Source: an uncultured Clostridia bacterium (GTDB lineage: Bacteria; Bacillota; Clostridia; Christensenellales; Borkfalkiaceae). Taken from it: a stretch of 37,019 nucleotides of DNA. The translations under genes were made by a program, and so were the position numbers. How positions within the stretch are numbered: position 1 is the first letter of the stretch; each line of letters starts with the position of its first letter. The stretch is from NCBI GenBank assembly GCA_934271245.1, contig CAKQQY010000016.1, positions 1-37,019 on the forward strand. Direction: 5' to 3'. Under the pieces are notes generated by a model that saw only the letters and a program-made list of their open reading frames with translations, searched no databases and had not been told where the DNA came from. Below, one piece after another: positions 32,033 through 37,019 of the stretch.

Positions 32033-33582
32033 ATCATCGCTCCGCCGAGAGTAATTAAAATCGTCGTTATTGCCGCGTACGCCCCGTACGTTCCCGTAAC
32101 GGCAGAACCGCAACCGCTTCCGCTTTTCTTTTTCACTATCACGTTTACTTTTACTATATCGTGTACGTCAAGCAGGTTTTCGGGAAGAGAAGACGGCTCG
32201 AAAACGTAAACGCCTTCTTTATCCGCCTTGTAGTCGTAACACAAAAAGTCGCCTTTATTTAAGTAGTTTATCTTTCCCGATTCGTCGTAAACTTCTATCG
32301 TTTCGGGGAAAAGAGCCAGAACGTCGCCGTATTTGGTTCCTATATCGACGGTTATCTCGCTGTCGAGATTAGTTCCTACTATATCTTTCGTTTCCCCTAC
32401 GCCCGAAACTTTTATATTATGGTTAAGATTATCGTTATAAACGCCGTCTTTTATTTCCTTTTCGGTTATAATCGTCAGCCTTACGGAATTAGTGGTATAC
32501 CTTCCGCGGTCGTACGCGACGTAGATTTTTCCGTCTTTGCCTTCGCACATTTCGGGATAGGAACTCGCGGTTTCTTCGAGCGTGATTTTATCCCACGTTT
32601 CGCCGTCGTTTTCCGACAGGAACAACGTAAGCCCGTTACGGTAAGGACCGCCGACGCTCGTGTTGTTGTTATGAGAGCAAATCGCTATCGCGCCCGACGA
32701 TAACGAAAGCGAAGTTATTTTAGACCCCGGCGAAAGGTAAGGTTCTCCAAGGTTATATTCACCTTCCGACCACGTTTTGCCGCCGTCCGCGGAAGTAAAT
32801 CTCTGAACGCCGCCGAGCGCGCCGTTTCCGATTCTGAAAAGGGCGACTAAATCGCCGTTCGGTTTCTGATAAAGGCTCGGCTCGTCGGTATCGAGATAGG
32901 GTTTGGTTTCTTCGTTAGGGGTAAGTTTTCCTTTCGACGTCCAGGTGTCGCCGTTATCGACGGAACAAAGAAGTTCGTAATTTCTAAAGCAAACCCATTC
33001 GGTTTTGCCTTCTTCGTTTTTTATGACGAAGGGTTTGGACGACGCTCCTTTTTCCGTTCTTCTCCCTTTCCACTCCACGTCTTTAATATCTTCTGCTTCG
33101 GGATTAGAAGAATAATATTCGTACATATAATAATTTTTCGCGTCGGTTTTTACGATAAAATATAAAATCAGTTTGCCTTCGGGCGACGCCCACACCGTCA
33201 TGTAAGAATCTTTGCCGGGGTTATCGAACACGATATACGGGTCCACCCACGTCTGACCGCCGTTTTCGCTGTATAAAAGCGCGGTGTAGTTTTTACCGTT
33301 GGGGTCGGGCTCTTTCGTTCCGCCCGAATAAAGAGTTATCCATATTCTTTTCCCCGTGACCGCAACCGACGGAATTCCCTGCCATTTTCGATTTTCGGGA
33401 AGATAGCCGTTTTTATCTCCGCTTTTTTTGAGTTCCGATAAATCGTTATATATATGTACCATAGAAGATATCTCCGTATCCGCTTTCGCTTCTGTCGTTT
33501 TTACTGCGAAAACGGTCGGGAAAAACATGACGGTTAAAACGCTTACCGTCAGTATGGTTTTTATCGTTTTTTTAAGTTTCAT
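32008..33582 (-). CDS. Membrane-anchored extracellular sialidase-fold (BNR) protein
   Basis: The 524-residue precursor has a signal peptide (FPTVFAVKTTEAKA), a six-bladed Asp-box propeller at about residues 40-375 (YSENGGQTW, SVDNGDTW, SADGGKTWS, SENDGETW), and a beta-rich domain at about 390-485. The C-terminal tail is GCGSAV (Cys491), a hydrophobic helix and RKKRR. RKWQGIPSVAV replaces the canonical FRIP motif, as in the cytoplasmic paralogue. The first gene of the operon, it probably performs the initial exo-cleavage of the glycan at the cell surface. GGAG lies about 7 bases upstream of the ATG. A TATAAT with a poor -35 lies about 160 bases upstream, which suggests activation by the divergent AraC protein. 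Sialidase activity itself is doubtful. Confidence 0.8.
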   Translation of the reverse strand: MKLKKTIKTILTVSVLTVMFFPTVFAVKTTEAKADTEISSMVHIYNDLSELKKSGDKNGYLPENRKWQGIPSVAVTGKRIWITLYSGGTKEPDPNGKNYTALLYSENGGQTWVDPYIVFDNPGKDSYMTVWASPEGKLILYFIVKTDAKNYYMYEYYSSNPEAEDIKDVEWKGRRTEKGASSKPFVIKNEEGKTEWVCFRNYELLCSVDNGDTWTSKGKLTPNEETKPYLDTDEPSLYQKPNGDLVALFRIGNGALGGVQRFTSADGGKTWSEGEYNLGEPYLSPGSKITSLSLSSGAIAICSHNNNTSVGGPYRNGLTLFLSENDGETWDKITLEETASSYPEMCEGKDGKIYVAYDRGRYTTNSVRLTIITEKEIKDGVYNDNLNHNIKVSGVGETKDIVGTNLDSEITVDIGTKYGDVLALFPETIEVYDESGKINYLNKGDFLCYDYKADKEGVYVFEPSSLPENLLDVHDIVKVNVIVKKKSGSGCGSAVTGTYGAYAAITTILITLGGAMICFRKKRR

Positions 33583-33928
33583 TTATTTCTCCGATAATCT
33601 TTGATTTTTATTGCGTAACGGGTTAAACCCGCCCCCTTTTTTCAAACGCTTAATACGATTGCCGAAAAAATACGGCTTTCCCTTTTCTTTTTTCCGTTCG
33701 TTAAAAGGTCGTTACCCCGAAATTCTTTCGTTTTACGGGTTAATTATAAAATAGTTTTTTTTAGAAATGCGGTTAATATATATCACTTTTCTTTATCAAC
33801 CCGAATTCTAAAAAAATATGGTAAATCTTTCCTGTAAAATTTTAGAATTCTGGGCGAATATGAGTTCTTGCGGCGTTTTTTTCTATAACCCCGTTGACAA
33901 CGATACGGCGCGGTATTATATTTGTTTT
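33583..33928. promoter_or_regulatory. Divergent control region between the sialidase-fold operon and the AraC gene
   Basis: No gene is seen in this stretch. For the minus-strand operon, TATAAT (33748-33743) has no recognisable -35 at 17 bases, giving a leader of about 155 bases. The leader contains a palindrome CGGGTTAAACCCG (33619-33631) and a TTCAAACGCTTAATA sequence (33641-33655) resembling a cre or LacI-type site. GGGTTAA or CGGTTAA recurs at 33621, 33738 and 33771, possible direct-repeat AraC boxes. The plus-strand promoter of the AraC gene is listed separately. Confidence 0.4.
33894..33922 (+). promoter_or_regulatory. Near-consensus promoter of the AraC/cupin regulator
   Basis: TTGACA (33894-33899) and TATATT (33917-33922) are spaced by 17 bases. 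The predicted transcript start (about 33929) coincides with the ATG at 33929-33931, so the message may be leaderless. No ribosome binding site is visible before any candidate start of this gene. Confidence 0.55.
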
Positions 33929-34807
33929 ATGGAACGCTTCGTAAATCAGAAATCGATATTCGTAAAAACATTCGTCTACAACCACGACGACGGGGATTTT
34001 GCCGACATGCACAAACACGCATGCTGGGAGTTATGCTATTACGAAAGCGGCGAAGGCAAAACGATTATCGAACAAAACGTTTTTAATCACAAGAAGAACG
34101 ACATCGTGCTTATCGAGCCGAATCATCTTCATAACGACATATGCCTGAAAAATCAGACGGTTTACGTTCTTCAATTCGATTATTCCATTAACGGCTCGTC
34201 GAAACTTATTGAATATAAACCCGAAATAGCCGATTACGTTGAAAAAATCGCCGAACAGTTGAAAATATTGCAGAACGTTAAAGCCGACGTTTCCACCCCT
34301 AAGGAGTTGCTTGCGGATAAATCCAACGAAGCGACGAGATATATCGCCCTGCTCGTAACCAAAATTATTCAGACCAAAAAAACGCAATATTATTACGAGC
34401 AAATAGTAAGTTACGTAAAATCTTATTTATATAACCACAACAAAATAAACTACGTCGCTTTAGAAGAAAAAACGGGTTATTCGACGGACAGATTGCGCAA
34501 GATATTTAAAAAACATGCTAAAATGCCCATTTATAAATATCACAGCGAACTGATTTTAACCAAAATAAAAACGCTTCTCACAAAAACCAACTATTCGATG
34601 AAAACCATAGCGAAAACGTGCGGTTTTTCTTCGCAATCGATGTTTTCGCAATTCTTTTACAACTGTTGCGAAATTACTCCCCTTAAATACCGCAAACTTT
34701 ACACGGCAAAGCCTACCGACGGCGTTTTCAAAGCGGGCGACAGAGATAAAACAAAACCTGTACCCCCGAGAAAAAGAACCGCCCGAACAAACGAAAAAAA
34801 CTTTTAA
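33929..34807 (+). CDS. AraC-family regulator with N-terminal cupin domain
   Basis: An AraC-type cupin (about residues 10-95; ADMHKHACWELCYYESGEGKTIIE, then NDIVLIEPNHLHND) is followed by a linker and a double helix-turn-helix (about 185-285; YVALEEKTGYSTDRLRKIF, MKTIAKTCGFSSQSMFSQFFY, ITPLKYRKLY). I choose ATG 33929 because it places the start about 10 residues before the cupin and after the predicted promoter. The frame also opens at 33818, but those 37 extra residues look like translated noncoding DNA. A basic, Pro-rich tail extends about 25 residues beyond the last HTH. The divergent position suggests sugar-dependent activation of the operon starting at 33582. Confidence 0.85.
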   Translation: MERFVNQKSIFVKTFVYNHDDGDFADMHKHACWELCYYESGEGKTIIEQNVFNHKKNDIVLIEPNHLHNDICLKNQTVYVLQFDYSINGSSKLIEYKPEIADYVEKIAEQLKILQNVKADVSTPKELLADKSNEATRYIALLVTKIIQTKKTQYYYEQIVSYVKSYLYNHNKINYVALEEKTGYSTDRLRKIFKKHAKMPIYKYHSELILTKIKTLLTKTNYSMKTIAKTCGFSSQSMFSQFFYNCCEITPLKYRKLYTAKPTDGVFKAGDRDKTKPVPPRKRTARTNEKNF

Positions 34808-34829
34808 AGGCAACGCTTAAAAAAGCGTA

Positions 34830-34870
34830 AAGCGGAAACGCCGCAATTTTACGGCGTTCCCGCTTTTTTT
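34830..34870 (+). terminator. Rho-independent terminator of the AraC/cupin gene
   Basis: A 14-bp stem with one mismatch (34830-34843 with 34852-34865, loop CAATTTTA) is followed by a run of seven T residues. It begins 23 bases past the stop codon at 34807. Confidence 0.85.
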
Positions 34871-34931
34871 ATAATATCGATTTACGATTTTTCGTAATAA
34901 TATACCTTGCCGCAAATAAAAACGGCAAATA

Positions 34932-34969
34932 AAAATTACGGGATAGCCAAACGGCTATCCCGTAATTTT
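34932..34969 (-). terminator. Perfect 17-bp hairpin, native terminator of a tRNA gene
   Basis: AAATTACGGGATAGCC-type arms (34932-34948 and 34953-34969) form a perfect 17-bp stem with an AAAC loop. It lies directly beyond the 3' end of the tRNA remnant. On the minus strand the descending arm ends in a T-rich TAATTTTTATTT, as expected for tRNA termination. Confidence 0.7.
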
Positions 34970-34970
34970 G

Positions 34971-35013
34971 GTACTCCCGAGCAGAATCGAACTGCTAACT
35001 AGGCCTTAGGAGG
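34971..35013 (-). other. 3' part of tRNA-Arg (anticodon CCU), probable attachment site
   Basis: Read on the minus strand, this gives CTCCTAA (anticodon loop with CCT), GGCCT (3' anticodon stem), TAGTTAG-type variable region, T arm AGCAG-TTCGATT-CTGCT, acceptor strand CGGGAGT and ACC. The 5' half does not complete a cloverleaf: the sequence before the loop pairs poorly with GGCCT, and no ACTCCCG strand is found at the expected place. Integrases commonly use 3' tRNA ends, which leaves such a fragment at one junction. A faint D-arm likeness (CGTCAGAGGCAGA) leaves open a decayed whole tRNA. Confidence 0.6.
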
Positions 35014-35039
35014 ATATATCTGCCTCTGACGTAGGGTTT

Positions 35040-35098
35040 GCAAAATACCGAAAATGCGTATTTTGCGTCATTTTCGCCGTTTGCCCGCCGTATTTTGC
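35040..35098. repeat. Interleaved inverted and direct 8-9 bp repeats beside the tRNA remnant
   Basis: GCAAAATAC (35040-35048) is the inverse of GTATTTTGC at 35058-35066 and again at 35090-35098. CGAAAATG (35049-35056) is the inverse of CATTTTCG (35069-35076). The two pairs interlock. Such clusters next to an attachment core can be integrase arm sites; an RNA pseudoknot is another reading. Confidence 0.55.
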
Positions 35099-35153
35099 AT
35101 AATTTTTATAATTTTCAATAACTTTTATCTCGCTTTATAATATCAAGTCACCA

Positions 35154-35177
35154 AAAAGGTCACCAAATTTGGTGACC
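35154..35177 (-). terminator. Terminator of the 325-residue protein gene
   Basis: A perfect palindrome GGTCACCAAATTTGGTGACC (35158-35177) is followed by TTTTT on the minus strand, eight bases past the stop codon at 35185. A further partial copy, GTCACCAAA, lies just beyond at about 35146. Confidence 0.75.
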
Positions 35178-35184
35178 TAGTTTT

Positions 35185-36162
35185 TTATGGTAATCCAAAG
35201 TATTCGTGAGGATAGCGCATTTCTTGAATAGCGTTATAGAAGTAATCAGCGTAATTCCAGTCAGCCTCGTCAATGTTTTCTTTTAAGAAATGAACACAAT
35301 AATCGTCGAAGAATTTCACCAACTTATCCAAAAGCGCGTCAATGTAGTTTTCTTCAAGAATAATCCAGTCGCCAGCAAACATGCCGTTTTCGTATTCCTG
35401 CTTTGCTGTACCGTTTTCTACGCAACAAACATTCTTGGGATAAAATCTTTTCAGTTTATTATAAGCCTCAACGGTATTGTGCTTTAAGAAATTGTTGATT
35501 TTATGCAACAGGTTATACGCATTATACTTTTTCAACTGGCTGATTTTTTTGCCCGTTTTGTCCTTTTGTAAGCCGTCGGAAAACTTTCGAAACGAATCGA
35601 AATTGTAGTCATTTCCTTTATAACCAAGTTCACACATCACGATAAGTGTATAGCGGTCAATTTCAGTTGCCAGTTTTGAAATAAAAGAACAATACAACGA
35701 TTGAATAACGGCATTGTATTTTTTATAACGACGCACCATTGCAAACATAGCGTCTTCTTCGACTGAATCAATATCCTCAGATGAAGAAATCATAGATAAT
35801 CCGTTAAGTCTTGCGTTTTCACGAACTTGGTCAGGTGTGCGTATAAATTCAAAAATAGGTTTGTATTCTTGAAACCAGTCACCTTTAAACTCAAAAATCA
35901 AGTCCCTAAACATATTGACTTTGTAGTCATACTTTGTTTTTTTCGCTGGAATAAAACAACCTTCGTTGACGTCTTCCCATTCCTTAGGGATAAATTCAGT
36001 AATACCTATTTCGTTGCAAACTTTCTTATAGCGAGCAATGTCAATATGTAATTCACCGTCAATTTCGTGCAGTCCCCAGCAAGCAGGGTCTTTTTGTTCG
36101 GGATTATACCACGCTTGTTCTTTTGAAAACTTTGAGTAGTCAAATTGTTTTGTTTGTTTCAT
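35185..36162 (-). CDS. Unrecognised 325-residue protein on the mobile-element edge
   Basis: The start at 36162 (MKQTKQFDYSKF) is preceded by AAGGAG, and a promoter fits at 36232-36260. The protein is soluble and hydrophilic, with a mixed N-terminal half (CWGLHEIDGELHIDIARYKK) and an alpha-helical middle and C-terminal half. The segment YNLLHKINNFLKHNTVEAY resembles the helix carrying the polar N-x-x-K-H pattern of HEPN-like proteins found in defence loci, but this is weak. Base composition is lower in G+C than the glycan genes, and codons differ (more AAA, TTT, CAA), which suggests horizontal origin. Its position inside the tRNA junction fits accessory cargo. I cannot assign a function. Confidence 0.7.
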   Translation of the reverse strand: MKQTKQFDYSKFSKEQAWYNPEQKDPACWGLHEIDGELHIDIARYKKVCNEIGITEFIPKEWEDVNEGCFIPAKKTKYDYKVNMFRDLIFEFKGDWFQEYKPIFEFIRTPDQVRENARLNGLSMISSSEDIDSVEEDAMFAMVRRYKKYNAVIQSLYCSFISKLATEIDRYTLIVMCELGYKGNDYNFDSFRKFSDGLQKDKTGKKISQLKKYNAYNLLHKINNFLKHNTVEAYNKLKRFYPKNVCCVENGTAKQEYENGMFAGDWIILEENYIDALLDKLVKFFDDYCVHFLKENIDEADWNYADYFYNAIQEMRYPHEYFGLP

Positions 36163-36231
36163 GATTTTTACTCCTTGTTATTATAATCCTTTATAAAAGA
36201 GTAAAACCTTGTTAGATAGCCTAACATTAAT

Positions 36232-36260
36232 ATTATAACACTCCCTAGCAAAAAAATCAA
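36232..36260 (-). promoter_or_regulatory. Promoter of the 325-residue protein gene
   Basis: On the minus strand TTGATT (36260-36255) and TATAAT (36237-36232) are spaced by 17 bases. A short inverted repeat GTTAG-n5-CTAAC (36211-36225) lies at the expected transcript start and could be an operator. Confidence 0.6.
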
Positions 36261-36451
36261 CCATAAACAAGCCATATAAACAAAAGCGTGATAAAATTAA
36301 AATTGTTCACATTTTAGTAATTTAAGCCACAAACAATAAAAAACTGCTCATATATTAGCACTTTTTAATTTCACATATTTAGCACGCTTTCGCTGAGCTT
36401 TTGAAAACCTTTACGGTATACTTTGCTGTACGACAATATATGGAGGCAAAA

Positions 36452-36792
36452 ATGGCAAGCATATACGGATTTACATTAAAGAAAAGAAAGATATTTTAAG
36501 GGCTCGACCGGCAAGGAGACCAATACAATTTTTATTATAATGGTAAAAAGTAGCTTGGTATAACGATAGATGAAGTGGCAGGACGTTCGATATCGCCTAC
36601 TGTGACAACGCTTACGCTCCTATCCTAGACGAAACGATAAAACGCTACATTAAGGAGCGAGCGATAATCACGGAATACGACGAACTTGATGGTAACAAAG
36701 ATTTATTTATGGCAGAACCCCTACAACTGATAAATGATAAAAAGAAATATAATATATTACTCAGTTATAAAAATGAATTTGTTGATGAATAA
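36452..36792 (+). pseudogene. Decayed mobile-element gene of the MASIYGF type
   Basis: A good ribosome binding site (GGAGG, 36442-36446) precedes ATG 36452. The frame reads MASIYGFTLKKRKIF, then TAA, then GLDRQGDQYNFYYNGKK, then TAG and LGITIDEVAG. A frameshift near 36575-36585 moves the reading to RTFDIAYCDNAYAPILDETI ... NEFVDE, with a stop at 36790-36792. Joined, the pieces give a coherent protein of about 113 residues, so this is a gene broken by two stops and a one- or two-base indel. I recall similar short proteins from clostridial integrative elements; their function is unknown. Its state suggests the element is ageing at this end. Confidence 0.65.
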
Positions 36793-36934
36793 ACCAAGTA
36801 GGCCCTTTTTGCGTAAAATTGCTAACAGTCTTTTACTAATATTTGTGGCAATTTTCGCACTATCTGTAGTGCATATATCAATTCTAATAACCATAATTAA
36901 AAGAAATTTTAAAATATGTTCGCAATTTTGTTAA
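36785..36934 (+). CDS. Possible 49-residue membrane protein
   Basis: The frame MNKPSRPFLRKIANSLLL ... KICSQFC starts inside the stop region of the decayed gene (ATGAATAA overlap) and contains one hydrophobic helix (about residues 14-37) after a basic N-terminus. An upstream in-frame ATG lies at 36773. No strong ribosome binding site is visible, so translation may have depended on coupling to the now-broken gene. It may be a small element-encoded membrane protein or a chance frame in AT-rich DNA. Confidence 0.35.
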   Translation: MNKPSRPFLRKIANSLLLIFVAIFALSVVHISILITIIKRNFKICSQFC

Positions 36935-36985
36935 CAAAGGTCTTTAAGTTGCATATAATACTAATGTAAGCAAAAATGCGAACAT
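36916..36985. promoter_or_regulatory. Strong promoter flanked by a 15-bp inverted repeat
   Basis: TTAACA (36931-36936) and TATAAT (36954-36959) are spaced by 17 bases on the plus strand. ATGTTCGCAATTTTG (36916-36930) and CAAAAATGCGAACAT (36971-36985) are inverted repeats matching at 14 of 15 positions. They abut the -35 box on one side and follow the transcript start on the other, the geometry of a two-operator repressor switch. Confidence 0.65.
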
Positions 36986-37004
36986 ATATTAAAGGAGTAA
37001 GACT

Positions 37005-37019
37005 ATGGCAAAATATAAG
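37005..37019 (+). CDS. Start of a gene cut by the window edge
   Basis: ATG at 37005-37007 follows AAAGGAG by 7 bases and lies downstream of the promoter at 36931-36959. Only MAKYK is visible. Given the position within an integrated element it could be a regulator, recombinase or conjugation gene; nothing in five residues decides this. Confidence 0.7.

Larger units (their letters stand above)
34808..35184. other. Intergenic stretch spanning the chromosome/element junction
   Basis: No protein gene is seen. It holds, in order, the AraC terminator, an AT-rich spacer with a repeated GCAAATAAAAA motif (about 34912-34935), a perfect hairpin, a 3' tRNA remnant, interleaved short repeats and a terminator for the rightmost minus-strand gene. 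The first four belong to the chromosome side and the rest to the inserted element. Confidence 0.6.

Noticed and set aside
32033..32113. Longer start for the nucleoside-hydrolase-like protein at 32113
   Set aside because: The extra 27 residues are unrelated to the family and overlap the upstream gene; MFQEKKK at 32032 has GGAG 7 bases before it.
1345..33582. LPXTG sortase anchors on the secreted proteins
   Set aside because: Checked the C-termini of the secreted proteins at 54, 1345, 24073 and 32008; none has an LPXTG-like motif before its terminal helix.
33583..33742. A riboswitch in the long leader of the sialidase-fold operon
   Set aside because: Only short palindromes are visible; no conserved riboswitch core that I recognise.
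34970..35046. A complete tRNA-Arg gene
   Set aside because: The anticodon loop, T arm and 3' acceptor strand are present, but the 5' acceptor strand and 5' anticodon stem do not pair, so only a 3' remnant is supported.
1..37019. CRISPR array or insertion sequence
   Set aside because: No regularly spaced repeats and no transposase frame or terminal inverted repeats were seen anywhere in the window.

Overview
The window looks like the chromosome of a Gram-positive anaerobe, probably a gut-type clostridium (Bacillota; possibly Christensenellales-like, which is a guess). Reasons: lipobox lipoproteins and membrane-anchored secreted proteins with no outer-membrane SusCD pair, CUT1 sugar ABC transporters, AraC and ArsR regulators, and GGAGG-type ribosome binding sites. 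From 1 to about 34.8 kb it is a glycan-utilisation locus, almost all on the minus strand. The last 2 kb is the AT-rich edge of an integrated mobile element.

Right to left, the order of transcription on the minus strand: (1) 33582-22915 is a seven-gene operon: membrane-anchored sialidase-fold protein, nucleoside-hydrolase-like enzyme, LplB/LplC-type permeases, LplA-type binding lipoprotein, a 1116-residue anchored repeat protein and a cytoplasmic sialidase-fold protein, closed by a hairpin. An AraC/cupin regulator (33929-34807, plus strand) diverges from it. (2) 22747-21818 is a single ArsR-type regulator with its own terminator. (3) 21386-7498 is a second seven-gene operon: CUT1 binding lipoprotein, two permeases, a 1255-residue multi-CBM9 lipoprotein without an enzyme domain, two GH43 lipoproteins and a cytoplasmic GH2 enzyme, ending in a copy of the same hairpin. 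(4) 7300-6392 is a nucleoside hydrolase with its own promoter and terminator. (5) 5302 to beyond position 1 is a third operon: a 44-residue small ORF, a 1273-residue secreted clan GH-A enzyme, a 422-residue anchored protein and the start of another secreted protein. A PocR/AraC regulator (5447-6313, plus strand) diverges from it.

Likely workflow (inference): secreted and surface-tethered enzymes (GH-A, GH43 pair, sialidase fold) trim a glycan held by carbohydrate-binding lipoproteins. Two CUT1 transporters import the oligosaccharides, and cytoplasmic GH2, sialidase-fold and nucleoside-hydrolase-like enzymes finish them. GH43 plus GH2 suggests an arabinose- and galactose- or uronate-containing plant glycan, but the substrate cannot be read from sequence. 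No ABC ATPase is encoded here, so both transporters must borrow one.

The right end (about 35.0-37.0 kb) begins with a 3' tRNA-Arg(CCU) remnant that looks like an attachment site, followed by interleaved short repeats, an unrecognised 325-residue protein, a decayed mobile-element gene, a small membrane ORF and the first codons of a gene behind a strong promoter flanked by inverted repeats.

The most unusual features are a shared C-terminal GCG(S/A)AV tail on two anchored proteins, a ~180-residue module present four times in two neighbouring proteins, nucleoside-hydrolase homologues inside a glycan locus (one with Trp in place of the active-site His), and paired internal/external sialidase-fold proteins lacking the usual FRIP motif.
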